Source: Amblyomma americanum (Eukaryota; Arthropoda; Arachnida; Ixodida; Ixodidae). From it: a stretch of 64,000 nt of DNA. Below, piece by piece: positions 22,251 to 34,015 of this stretch. The translations under genes and the position numbers were made by a program. The stretch lies in NCBI RefSeq assembly GCF_052857255.1, contig NC_135500.1:166506937-166570936 (forward strand). The letters run 5' to 3'. Numbering within the stretch: position 1 is the first letter of the stretch; each line of letters opens with the position of its first letter. The notes beneath the pieces are model-generated. The model worked only from the letters and a program-made list of their open reading frames with translations, did not search any database and was not told where the DNA came from.

Positions 22251-24722
22251 ATGATATTATTCTTTCTAAAGTGATAAAACATATTTTTCTATCATAAACA
22301 GGAGGACTGTTGCGATCGCGCTAACACTGTGAAAAATGAAAAGTGGCTGCGCAAGCATGGACCCCCCCCCCCCCCCCTTAAGTGCTATTTACTACGCTAA
22401 AGTGTAACTGATATCTTAAGGAAGTAAATAATACAGGTTTCCAGTCGCACACCTTTGCTACGTGATGTTGTTGGTTACTTTAGCAGCCCTCACTTTCCCG
22501 TACTCCTGCCGCGTCTTCTGCATATGTAATCAGCTCATCTTAGCTCGAGCTCCCGAATTCGATACCTGCTGCAGCGCCCACTTTTAGGCGGTAGCAAAAT
22601 ACAAAAGACGACGCGAAAATAGGTATTAGACTTTCATGCCTTAAAAATCTCTAGCGGGTCGAAATTCCAGCAGGCGTCACAAAACCCGAAGTGTTGCTCT
22701 GGTACGTAAAAATTCGCTCTGATCCTTTTTCAGCCCATAACTCTCGTTCAACAACCTTAGAGATAGCTGCAAGGAAAAAGATCTTAGCACGCTCATTATT
22801 AGCCTTAGCAACGTGCATGGCAATTCCTTTCACTGTGTCTGTGCTTGGAAGCGTTTTGCGACTAAGAAATCAGTTATCTTAAGTGTGTTCATTTGTACCA
22901 ATTGCAGTGATGTTATTCTGTTAAACTAGGTACCTTAAGCCCAAAACATACCCATTACAACCTCTCTTGAGCTACTATTGCTTGTTTCTCTATCAAGAAT
23001 CAGATAAATATGAAAACTTCACTGCCTCCACTCCCTGTACGCACAATTCACCTGCAGCTTCCAGAAAGACTGTACTAACACGAGTTATAGGCCCCTATAG
23101 TTGTACCCAACTATATGACCCAACCGTAATACGTACGTTAGCTCGGCTTAGTTGTGTTGTTATGCACTACACCGCTGGCACTGCTATGCAGCAAAAAATG
23201 CACTTCTAATTCTAAAAGCTATCTTTAAAAATTGCTGACCATCTTAGGTGAAACTCTGTGTACAAAGAAACATTTAAAGCAGCCTGTGCCAAAACCTGTT
23301 CCTATAGTTCTTTCTAGCTTGACATTTGCGCCACGGAAAAAGTCTGAAGACAGTGATGGATATTGCATTGAGCGTTCCTGAAAAACAAGAGGGTTCCTAA
23401 GAGTAATATTGGCGCAACATATTGTAAATCGATACCATAAAAATGCTAATCACCTAGTGGATAAAGTACTTACTGACCATACCTCATAGATCTACTATTA
23501 GCATACTAATGAGACCCACCTTTGAAGCCGAGAAGCGGCTAGATTGTTCACTTTAGTATTCCGTCTAAGGGAATCCATCTATCAGCAGGTACAGAGCGCA
23601 AAACTCTTGTCAAGAACGACTCATCTGCATGGTGCACAGCTCATAGGCCGCGGCGACCATGAAGACAAAAAATGACTATTAAATTCTATTAGTTTAACTG
23701 CGCACGCTTACATCCAGACGATTTTTAACGAAACGTTATGGCTAGACATCACGTGCTCAGCCCAAAACACGCCCAGAACGTGTTCTGGACAAGTTTTTTG
23801 GCCTCTTTACGAGTAATTCACGCTGAGCGCTACTGTATGAGTCGCTAATGCTTGTTAGAAGCATTGATCGGCCTAAAAATCTCATCGAGCATTCAGGCAC
23901 TTCGGGATTGACGAGCGAATTTTATTATATGCTTGAAACAAGCACAAAAAATATATATATATTCGCCATTTTTTATGAGAGCACATCGATAACGCGAGCT
24001 TAGAGCAGACTGCAAAGTACCATGCCGGTTTTCCTACGACGGCATGATGGCAACGGTAGATGGGTATTGCAGCTCTGTAAGCTACAGTAATGAACACCCC
24101 TGCCTCCGTTTAAAACCGCTGCGCATTGTCAAGAACCCTGTGAATTGGCTTAGATGCTTATGGCTATGACCTCCAGCAGCTGAATGCGTTAAATGGACAC
24201 TAAAGGGAAATACTAAGTCAAGCTAGACATACCGTAGGCTCAATTCATAGCAAATGTGTCATTTTTATTAAAAACAACAGTTTGACAACTTACAAAATTG
24301 CTTAATTGTGAGACACACAATGTGCCGCCACTGGAACATTAATACAGCGACGACGAATGATGCATTCATAAATGAGCGCTATTTCGCCGTCTCTATGGGT
24401 TATTGCCGTCAAAATACAAGGAAAGCAGCGCGGCGAGTATAACCGACAGTGCGAAGGCTGTCGTAATTAAAAAGAACACCTAACAGATGACGGAGAGAAA
24501 GGTTTGTCACGAACGCGAGCGCTGAAGCTTTCCCCACGCATTCTTTCCGTTAAGGCTGCGTGTAGCTGTCGTATACAGGCAGAAAGTTCAGAACCGCAAG
24601 CTCTCAAAGGCATTGAGACTGTGGGTGCTGCTACGCGACCGCCTAAGTGGTTTCGCTCTCACTTGAGCCGTCGAATCGGCTATTTTGTCCAGGCTTCGGG
24701 CGTAATGAAATTGCTGAGTGTC
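22251..24722. other. No gene recognised; possible repeat at 24.19-24.48 kb
   Basis: Mostly AT-rich. The stretch starting AAATGGACACTAAAGGGAAA near 24190 resembles, from memory, a common tick interspersed repeat, but I have no second copy here to prove it. Confidence 0.35.
22362..22377. repeat. Homopolymer C tract
   Basis: Sixteen consecutive C. Confidence 0.97.
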
Positions 24723-24957
24723 GCCGCGGTGCCTCAGTGGTTAGGGCGCTCGGCTGCTGACCCGAGAGACACGCTTTCGATCCCGGCCTCCATGGTCGAA
24801 TTTTGATGGAGGCGAAATTCTAGAGGCCCTTGTACTGTGCGATGTCATGGCACGTAGAAAAACCCCAGGCGGTCGAAATTTTAGGAGCTCTCCACTGCGG
24901 CGTCCCTCATAGCCCTAGTCGCTTTGGGACGTTAAACTCCCATAAACCATAAACCAA
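24723..24957 (+). repeat. Ruka-like tRNA-derived SINE, full length
   Basis: The 5' end is tRNA-like with an A-box-like GTGCCTCAGTGG and a B-box-like TTTCGATCCC, so it could be read by RNA polymerase III. The body has the family landmarks ATGGAGGCGAAA, GTGCGATGTCA, CACGTAGA...CCCCAGG and GGTCGAAATT, and it ends GCTTTGGGACGTTAAACTCC with an AT-rich tail. It is the most complete copy in the window; other copies are at 7918, 13311, 11889, 38197, 51621 and 57240. Confidence 0.88.
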
Positions 24958-27521
24958 ATTGCAAAGTATTTGTTTATTTCTTTTAAATACGCGCTCATAC
25001 AGGCACACGCATGCATGCACGTCGTCAGTTCGAACGTGTGGTCTTCCGTGTTTTGTGTTGAATGGAAAGAAGAATACGCTTTTAGATGTTCTTAACTATG
25101 AGCCCTTATTTGGCTCATTAAAGAAAAAATTTGCCAGCGCGGGTCAGCGTGCACTCAGTACGTGAGGCGCCGGCACGCGACGCAGGGTTTTCCGGGAGAC
25201 AAACGTTCGCACAGCTGACGCTTGTTTGTCAGGATTATGCGTGCATCCCCTGCCGACAGTTATAACCCCCAGACGGACGACTACAGTTGTGCGGAACGCA
25301 CCTTGATTCGTTTCTGCTTACAACCCGAAGGAAGAAAATCACGAACGTAGAAATGGCAACGACCTCAGAAGAGTCATCACAAGGGTTGTGTGCAATGGCA
25401 CTTACTGCGTAGTTAGCCGGCAAACAAGCGATAACCGACAGCACTGTGCTCGGTTTCATTCGAAATGCGCGTGCAAATTATTCACTCAGATGTGGTGTTC
25501 AAAGAATACGTTAGAGAGCGACAGCTACTCGCATGCTTTTGAGAATCCCTCGAAGCTTACGTGTACACTTCACGGCAGCATACAACGCATCGCAGGCCAC
25601 ACGCTCGAGTAATCGTCGCCGATGTATACGAACGTGAGCGCAATCATCAGTTTGTTCTTGAGTATGCGGCTGCAATCGATAACTACACGCATTTTCTTTA
25701 GCGCCTACGGAGCCTATTTATAGCGTACGAGCGCGCTGCAACGAGACGCAGATACACGCTATGAAGCGCAGAGCCTCCATGGAAATAATGGAGGTCGGAG
25801 GCGGCATGCACTTGCGCCTCGCCGCCTTGACCACTGATTTGTTGACTTTCAGCTTTCGGTTTCCAGCCGTGTTTCCGGACTTTGAAAGTGACTGCTGTGG
25901 CTTGGTCGGACTGCAAAGACCTCATAGAACTGACGTCGCGAAAGATCATTTTTTGTAGGCGCTCTGAATCTGGAGAGTTTTCGGGACTTTCATTTGTAGT
26001 TTTTCCAGCAACGCAACCACCTTTCTGCGTAGAAAAAAAAATGTCAGTAGTGTTCCCGAAAAATAATCTATCCGCCTTGCCTTGTGTGATATTTCCCTTT
26101 AGTGTACCCTTACCCCAACGGGTTTCAAGGAGTGGTTCAGAACTTTAAGACCTTGTAAGAATGTAGACAACCGTACGTTATCTATATTGCCCTGGAGCAG
26201 AAAATTCATGCTTTTCACGAAAGAAAGACACCGCTGCACGCGCTTAGGCCAACGAACGCAAGGAACCCAGGTTCGTCAGGCATGCCATGCAAGTTTCTTG
26301 AGCGTCATCCTTGACTCACGTCAGGCATGGAAGAGAGCGGTGGACAGCATTGTTTCCTGCTCATTCCCAAGGCTAAGGTACTGAAATGTTTGGCAGTTTC
26401 GACGTGGGGAAGTGATTTTTCAACAATGTTAAAGCTACACTCAGCTATTCAGCTATTGATACGAGAAAATTTGTTTACTCTCTGTCTTTTTTTATGTAAC
26501 CATCACTCATCCAGTATAAGCGTCTTGAGATCACCCACAGAAAAAAACTGAAAGCTGCGCTGGAAGTTCCACGCAAGGCTCCTTAAAGCAAGTTCTTCGA
26601 AGAAGCCCGTTGCATTCTGTTACGCTAGCAGGCCTCCAAAAAATTGCATCTACAATTAGTTCGCTTTGCAGATACCCGAACAGGTCGGATCGTGCTTCAT
26701 CGTCTACGAGCTAGAACACAGTCACTCCTTTGCTTAAAATAACTTATTCCGCGAGCTGGTAGCTGTTCAGTGTAAACACTTACTGTGCTGTTCAGGTGAT
26801 GTGAAAGATTTTCTTTTAGCGTCCTCACGCTTCAGAGACAAACGTTCCGTTGGACGACGTCTTTCGCATCGTGTACCCTGAGGGCTCCTTAAGTCAGCGG
26901 CGATGAGTGTCAAAATCACTCATGAAGTTTTTAGAGGACACTGACCTCTTAAGAGAGTGGTAGAAACACAATCATTCTGATCAGTGACTACGGCGGAGCA
27001 GTTGCTGACAGGCCACTCTAAGACTAAACACGCAAATATATTAAAATAGATCAATACCACCACAACCACCAGCCTCACTTTCCAACATATTTGTAACTGA
27101 ATAACGTGTTCCGTAATGAAAAGGAACATTGGCTTTTGAGGAAACAAGAGACGCTGCGACTGACCTCTCGGTGGACACCTCAACCGCGCAATGAGAGATG
27201 GGATGAGAGCGCCGGGTGAAAGAAGAGATCGAGACATAGATAGAGAGAAAAGGGCGGCGTAGTGGAGGCCTTCGGAAAAATTCCGCCCCTCTGAGTACGA
27301 GGCTGTTTTGTAGTGCTGCTTAAATGAATGACTCGGCGAGCGCCGTTAGGTTCCCACTCATACTGCCCATTGCGACTAAACGTCAGGGAGAATATTTTTG
27401 GAAAAGACTTGTTTGCACTGCTAACGAGCTCTAACCTATTAAATAAGACCCAAGCAATTCTGTAAAATTGCAGGAGACACTTGAGCTCCACTTCAAGGGT
27501 ATAACCTGAATGCGTAATGGG
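24958..27521. other. No gene recognised
   Basis: Short frames only, none with a recognisable domain, and no strong inverted or tandem repeats. Confidence 0.5.
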
Positions 27522-27913
27522 TTAATGTTCATATATGCAGACGGTCATTTTCTACTTTACATTCACAGATCATTGGCAGTCCTCATACCCCTCCTGGAGG
27601 AGTGGTGCAGCGGTTGAGTGATGCGCCAGTGCCCTGCGATGGCAGGTGCTTCCAGCGGTGAGCCTTGTGCGGCTCTTCCCGAGTGACCAATCATTAATTT
27701 AAATGCCACCTGCCACGGTGGGAATTTCGCTCACAATCCAGTGGGCAGGTTGTAATGGCGCCACAAGATCACGAGGCCCAGGTGACCCACCTGCCTCCTA
27801 GGGTGCACTTCGGGAACCACCTGCCAGAGACATACTTGTGATTTTTCGCTCACAACACTGGTAGCGCCGACGCCGGATTTTGCGGGTACTGCGCCTTTAA
27901 CGCTTCCGTGTTA
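27522..27913 (+). repeat. Second SINE-like family, full-length copy
   Basis: About 390 bp. It begins TTAATGTTCATATATGCAG, passes through CTCCTGGAGGAGTGGTGCAG and CGGTTGAGTGATGCG (tRNA-like A-box region), CGATGGCAGGTGCTTCCAGCG, ATTAATTTAAATGCCACCTG, TTTCGCTCACAATCCAG and TTTTTCGCTCACAACACTGG, and ends near the GCGCCTTTAACG motif. Matching copies lie at 734-1107 (minus) and 12091-12256 (minus), with a fragment at 4195-4320. About 65 bp upstream of the tRNA-like box is shared by three copies. Confidence 0.78.
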
Positions 27914-29185
27914 AACGCTATACGCCCAGTTTTCATTTCACGTTTAATGGACAATGAATGTTTACACAGAGCAGAAAGTGTGTCTGCTTTTCTGTCTATT
28001 TTAAGAGATAAAGGGGAAATACTTAAAGTTAACTTCAAGACTGCGTGTTTCTTCCTTTTCAAGAAATGTATTAACAAGGTCATTAACTTCCCAGCAAACA
28101 TGCGTGCCATGTTCTAGCAGGAGAACATATCGAGATGGGGCTTCAGAAAAAGTCCAGAAAGCCGCTCGGAAAAACTACAGCGCAGGGACGAACAAATGTC
28201 AAAATCCGATTCTCTCGCACGTATTACAACGTTTGCCGCCTTCAGGCACGCCTCCCCTTCCTTCGCATCGCTTAAAGGGAAACTATAGCAACGTTACCCA
28301 AGAGAAACGTGCAACGCCACTCAATTTGTATTTGATCGATAGATCGGCGTCCCGACGATCGCTCAAGTCCGCTTTCGGGACCAGTTACGCGACCACTCCG
28401 TCACGCGATCCGACTCTCCTAAGAATGCCGTAATGCGTGGAAGACGAGCAAAAGAGATGCGATGGCCACTGCGAATCCTTCCTTCCTTTCTTCTTTACTT
28501 TTTCAGTTTATACAAGAATATGCAGAACGAAATGGGGAGGAGTAAAAATCAGTCAAATTTCCTTGAGAACGGAGTTTTTTCTTCAAGGAAGTTACTCACG
28601 TTTGCACAAAGCAAAGCGAAAACAATGCACTGGCGCTCGCCACGAAAATCCGCCGCCGTTTTCAGGTGACTGCCCAGCTCTTGGCGCTGTGCCGCCTTAA
28701 AGTGACTGCCGAACCGCCTCGGGGCGACACGCGTCTTGGCCGACACGGTCGCCGTAACTGCTTCTCGAAGAGCAAAACATATATTCCGTGGACCCGCGCG
28801 TCCATTTGCATGCATAAGAGATATGGTCGCTGCTGCTGCTGGGTGGCTTCGTTGCTGGGTTACCAATTTGAAACTCGCACTAGAGTTTAGTTGTTTGCTG
28901 TGCCTTCTTGATTTTTTTTTTGCCTCCTGTTCGCTTTCTTTCGGTCCCCTGCGCGCACCGTGGTGGCCTAGCCCTTGCCGGTGCTCAGAGGCGCGAAACA
29001 TCTTCGCATGCTACGGGCATTCACCAGGTGTCGCTTTAGTTGGTTTTGGGAACGCCGCTGGGTGAAAGACATTAGCAGGAAGCAACCATTAACTTTTGCT
29101 GTTTTTCTTCCACAACCTACACAGCCTAATGTCGAACCCAGCGGTAAGTCTCGAGTCTGGATTTGTTTATTCTGTCCGTTAGTGT
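27914..29185. other. No gene recognised
   Basis: GC-richer around 28600-29000 with overlapping frames on both strands (up to 150 codons, minus, 28549-29001) that match no family I know. Confidence 0.5.
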
Positions 29186-29375
29186 AAATGACAAAAGCCA
29201 ACAGCCACTGAAACCAAGAAGCATAGGGGAGGACTATTTTTTAATTTGTAGTTTTTCATTAATGGGAGATTAATCAAAGCAGCATAAAAAACAACTACAT
29301 GCCGCCGCTAGGATCCGAACCCGCGACCTCGAGTTTAGCGTCCTTGCCTCTACCAACTGAGCTACGGCGACGGCT
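29186..29375 (-). repeat. Third tRNA-derived SINE family, copy 1
   Basis: A minus-strand unit of 190 bp. The tRNA-like head at the right reads (minus) GCCGTAGCTCAGTTGGTAGA then GGTCGCGGGTTCGGATCC, followed by a body with AAAACTACAAATT and a tail GGCTGTTGGCTTTTGTCATT. The head keeps A- and B-box promoters, but no stable acceptor stem or normal anticodon loop, so it is not called as a tRNA gene. Confidence 0.83.
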
Positions 29376-29640
29376 GTCCAATTTGCTGCTTTAGGGGTAC
29401 TTATGTGTGGTGTCAGCTAACCTTGAGACTGTCCACCACCGCCACCCTCGTCCATAGCAGCGGACATTGCACGTCCTGTATTACCGCGAGTGCCACGTAG
29501 GAACGTGACCGAACGATGAGGGCGGAACCCGTGCGAGAACTAAACTCTTATGCTACCTATCGCATCAAGGCTTCCAGACTCGACGCCCTCGTTAATCTAT
29601 TAACAATACAACTGAAGCGAAAAGAGGCTCTCGTTATGGC

Positions 29641-29838
29641 ATAATTGACGGAAACCAACAGCCACCGAAACTAAGGAGCCAAAGGGATTTGCTTTGTTTA
29701 TTATTTCGTAGTTTTTCATCGATAGTAGATTAATAAAAGCAGAAGGAAAACAACCACATGCCGCTCGTAGGATCCGAACCAACAACCTCCGAGTTTCGAG
29801 TCGGTGCTCTACCAACTGGTCTATCGTTGGTCTACCAA
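29641..29838 (-). repeat. Third tRNA-derived SINE family, copy 2
   Basis: A minus-strand unit similar to copy 1, with body landmarks GGAAACCAACAGCCACCGAA and GTAGTTTTTCATCGATAG on the plus strand. The tRNA-like head is partly duplicated: CTACCAAC-TGGTCTATCGTTGGTCTACCAAC appears twice at 29808-29840. It faces copy 3 head to head. Confidence 0.82.
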
Positions 29839-29843
29839 CTTAG

Positions 29844-30036
29844 CCGTCGCCGTAGCTCAGTTGGTAGAGCACCGGACGCGAAATTCAGAGGTCGTGGATT
29901 CGGATCCCACCGGTGACATGCGGTTGTTTTTCTTCTGTTTTTAATAATGTCCCATCAATGAAAACCTAGAAATTAATAAACAAAAGACATTTCTTTGGCT
30001 CCTTAGTTTCGATGGCTGTTGGCTTCCGTCATTTAT
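29844..30036 (+). repeat. Third tRNA-derived SINE family, copy 3
   Basis: A plus-strand unit. Its head reads GCCGTCGCCGTAGCTCAGTT, GGTAGAGCACCGGACGCG, and GTCGTGGATTCGGATCCCAC; the body follows with TGCGGTTGTTTTTCTTCTG, AATGAAAACCTAGAAATTAA, and a tail GGCTGTTGGCTTCCGTCATT. It is the best preserved copy of the family here. Head-like sequence is tRNA-derived, but the anticodon arm does not pair well. Confidence 0.85.
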
Positions 30037-31899
30037 ATCATATCAAGCACCTCGTTTCTCTTCATCTGTCCGCTAGAATGCAATATAAAGTGTAAAGGTG
30101 TCTAACTGAGGTGCTCTACCGAGATACGTAAGGACGTGATTACATAGCAGCATCCTTGTGTTGTGGTCTTGAGAGCAAGTAACCTGCAGCTTGTTTTGTT
30201 ATGCCATCGTTTAGTTTGCATGCCAAAGGCAAGTTTTCGAAGTGCTATGCATTACAGTAACAAATCCGATAACGCGCCATTACAGTACAGAGAAGGAAAG
30301 GCGTCAGCAGTTCTTCCGCATTTTTAGACGTTTGTCCATTCATCTACATCGACACGCCTAGCAACCAGAAAGGCGTCTATGTGATCCCTGACATCCCGTG
30401 CTATTAAATACCTTCGCTACCTTAGATTCCGGAAGTACACCTTGGGACACCACAAATTCTCATGGCTAGCGGTTTGTTCTGTTCGCGTGTTCCTCTCGCA
30501 GCCGAAATTTTCACGGTGGTTCCTTGTGTTCAATGCTCAATTTAGCCTGCCTTACTTGTGACTCTGCGTTACTTTCGTCAGATAAGCTTGTCATTGAGTA
30601 CTTTTATGTCGATCTTGTTCTTTTTTTAATTCCTGGTGGAAACTTTGAAATGTCTAACAAAAGATTGCAGTTTCGTTTGTCCAGCGATTCCAGTTTTTGG
30701 CCCCTTGGAAGAGCCAGTCCTCGCTCTTCAAGTTCCGACTAATGGTGTCGTGAGGTAGTTCGAAGCATGGAAGATAGCTGCTATCTGGTTTTCTATACGT
30801 GATGTCATTGGGCTCTATGTAGCTCATCTGTTGCTACACCCCTATGTGTATGGTAACTGCTTAACCCTCTAACCTCCAGACCCGCGCTTCGCTAATCTTG
30901 GGACGTTGTACCAATATGGGCAATGACAGTCGCATTTGTCGAGTCCGATGCTGTTTTTCGTTCACTGCCAAAGTCAAGGTAAGCGCTTTGGTCGGGTTCT
31001 GTTTTTCTTTTCATCCCTAGAAACCGTCACAAACCAAACTGTGTTTGGCCTTAACACGCATATCTTGGCGACGGTGATTTAAAAATGGCAGCACGTTTCC
31101 GTAATGCCGGTGGCGATGATGCTTCTTGGAAACGAGTTTTTTCTTGCAGCATTTCGGATAGGATAGCGGCGGCGAAGAATTCTTTGAATATGTCTTTGAG
31201 AATGAAGCTGACGTGGGTGTTGAATCCTATTGGTGCTCCGACGACAACTAGAGTGACGAAAACGGCCACCACGGGCTAGGTAGTGTTTGTACGTGGTGAC
31301 CTGATTGGCGCTAATACGGAGCAGCGTCCAGGTATCCGATGTTTCTTTGCGGTGCATCTGTTCAAATAAAGAAATGCTGTCCATTTCAAAGCCAGTTAAA
31401 TCATGCCTTCCTCATGCGCTGAAGAAAAGGATCTCTACAAACAGCATTTTGTTGCGTGTTCGTTAATAGCAAAAAGAAACCCATCAAATAATTTATTTTT
31501 CGAATCAGAAGGACGATGAAAAATATGAAATTTTTTTAAAAATATATAGAAAATAGCGCTTTCATTTTCAGAAATGCCATGTTTTTTTTTTAATGTTTAA
31601 TAAGCCAAATGGACGCATCGAAGTGCCTACACCGCAAATGGCACCTTATCACCTCGCATTAAATTAATCATCATGCATTATGCAACGCTTTCCCGCTGTT
31701 TGTATTAGGTCAGCTGATGCTTATCACAAACTTGCTACTCTCTCACAGGGTTGCGTAAGTTATAGTTCGAAGCAAGACCCAGGAATCTGCCACTCTGGTT
31801 TTTAAACTCGGAGTTAGTCTGAAGGCTCCAGGTGCGGGGACGACAAAAAAATGGCACCATTCACGAGCAGTTCTTAAGCTTGCTAAGTCAGTCGCACAC
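30037..31899. other. No gene recognised
   Basis: Mixed sequence, nothing assigned. Confidence 0.5.
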
Positions 31900-32050
31900 G
31901 GACGCCTGCAAGGAAGCTAATGCAGCTAATGAACCCTGTTCCTAAACCACTTCAAAACTATTTAATAATAATTAATAATTATTATTAAATGGCTTTGCAG
32001 TGGGTTAGGAATAGGGTTCAATGGCTGCATTAACTTCCGCGCAGACGTCC
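31900..32050. mobile_element. Short palindromic unit, MITE-like
   Basis: A 151-bp near-palindrome with arms of about 74 bp meeting at an AT-rich centre (ATTAATAATTATTATT). Outer ends read GGACGCCTGC at left and GCAGACGTCC at right. Arm identity is roughly 85% by eye. No coding sequence. It could be a miniature element or a hairpin-forming locus. Confidence 0.7.
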
Positions 32051-33411
32051 ATTTACGTTAGCTGTTTTCATACTCCTCAATGATGAATAATATCCTTAGA
32101 CGTGATCCCGCGCATGTCATTGCCCGACAAGAGAAATGACATTTCAGCGGGCGGATTCTTTTACGTCATTCACGTGCAGCGCAGCGTTACCATTGCTTTT
32201 ATTAACACCCAGGAAGCCAGGTGCGTACAGCCACTTTCCCGTTAGAACACGACACCGAGACCCGTATTATGCTCCGCTGGTGCCTCGCAAACATCCCAGC
32301 GCACCGAACAGAGTGTCTGGGCTAACAAACAGACTGCGGGTCGCCCCGTTGTCGCACAAATCTGGGCGACGAGACCCTCAGAAAGTTAGCAAAGCCCGTT
32401 TCCTTCCTACTCGAGTTACACCTCGTCCAGGAGCGCCGCCGCTTCCTTCACCGGAGGCTCGGTGTTGAGACATCTATCGCGCTCAAAGAACGGCTGGTAT
32501 ACGCGGGCAGACGCATGTTTCCCGCACTTTTTTCTTTTTACCTTTTTCGAGCAAACCGAGGAATGATCTGGCTTGCGCCAGAGAAAACTTTCTCGCCTGC
32601 AGGGCATCGCATTTCCCGAGAGCGAAGCTTTGAAACCGGAAGCACGCTGTGAGCCGCCGGGACCCGTTTGCTAGGCGTGTCGTGGAGTGCGCCGTTTTTG
32701 AAAGGCCGGAGGCGGTGTTCGTGGCTTTTCCCCGTACTAATTGGGAACGCCGAACATAAAGTTGCCAGAGTGAACAAGCCGCGCAGGAAGAGAGAATGCG
32801 CGTTGGCCAAATTTATTGTTTGTTGGATTGTTTTAGGTTACCCCAGTCGCGTCGAATCAGCGAGCGAGATGGCGCGAAAGCGACGCGTAGTGAAGTTTCC
32901 CGTCTCTTTCCATCCAGTACTCAACCCTCTCCTCCCTCTGGGCTTGGTGGGGTGACACGCTAACAACCGCTTTAATTAAACAGTCGGCGGCAAGCGTTGT
33001 CGAGTTCCCGCGCTCGGTTCACTCAGCGTTCTTACGGAGTTCTTTCTCGTTTGGGTTTATGGAAGTGTTCATCGCGTCGTTGTTGTTGTTCACACAGGCA
33101 CACGCGGAGATACGTTGCGTTCATAGATGAGCGCAGGTTTCGGTTATTTCAGTACGACTTCCTGCTGCGCTTGTGCAGAAGTTGGTGTTTCCGTAGTTCT
33201 AATGTTGTATAGACCTTTTCACACTTGCCTCTTAGGGCACAGCCATATTTCCCCTGAGCTGCTCGAGCAATGTTCTGATTGGCTGAGTTTATACAGGCAT
33301 CTCGCGCGCATGAGCAGCACAGTCCAACACGAACGCGCTCTCAGTCGACCTATTTACAGTGACAATTTCTTTATCACGAAGATCTTGACGTAAATTCATA
33401 TTTTTACTATT
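32051..33411. other. No gene recognised; CpG-rich
   Basis: From about 32140 to 33000 the sequence is rich in CpG and in open frames on both strands without known domains, just left of the foldback-like element. Confidence 0.45.
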
Positions 33412-34015
33412 GAGGACAGAACTGCCCAGGACGCGGCTCCAATGGCAGGAGTAGGGAAAACTGCGTCGCAGCGCTATCTAGTGATGATTCACCTGGTTCA
33501 AGATCAAAAATAAGCGCATGCGCGTCCTAGCTTGCCTACAAGCGTGCACTGGCTGTCGCCTTGACGCGAGTTGCTTTTTTCCCACGAATCTTCCGCGAGA
33601 TGCCGCCATGAAGGCATCGGTTGAAAGCGTCTGCTGCGGTGGTGACAAGGCCGCTTTCGCGTTTCCTCTACGGCCGCTTATTCTGCTACCCGGGCGCCAA
33701 AGAGTGAAATGAATGTGCATGGGGCTACCACACGCAACCGCTAACAATAACGCTGCCAATAACGCCGTATGTGTCTTGCGTTTAAGACTGGATTGAAAGC
33801 AAATCACGCTATTAGCCAATGCCCACATAGCGGCACCTCGCGGAATGTTCCTGGGCGCGAAGCAACTAGCGCGAACGAGCCAGCGAGTACAGGGTTGCAC
33901 CCAAGCTAGGGCACAAGCTTTATCTCGAATCAGGTGAAACTTCGCTAGATGGCGAAGCGATGCAGTCTGACTTGCTCCGGCCGTCGGAGCCACGTTCTGG
34001 GCACTTATGTCCGCG
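33412..34015. mobile_element. Foldback-like element with long imperfect inverted repeats
   Basis: The left arm (33412 to about 33635) matches the reverse complement of the right arm (about 33800 to 34015) over roughly 220 bp. Shared landmarks include CCAGGACGCGGCTCC, ACTGCGTCGC, ATCTAG, TTCACCTG, CCTAGCTTG and TTCCGCGAGATGCCGCC with substitutions. Between them lie about 160 bp without a recognisable gene. A minus-strand open frame of 171 codons spans much of it, but this is probably a by-product of the GC-rich arms. Confidence 0.65.

Noticed and set aside
29312..29375. Functional tRNA genes in the 29-30 kb region
   Set aside because: Only A- and B-box regions are well kept; anticodon arms do not pair and SINE bodies follow, so they are tRNA-derived SINE heads.
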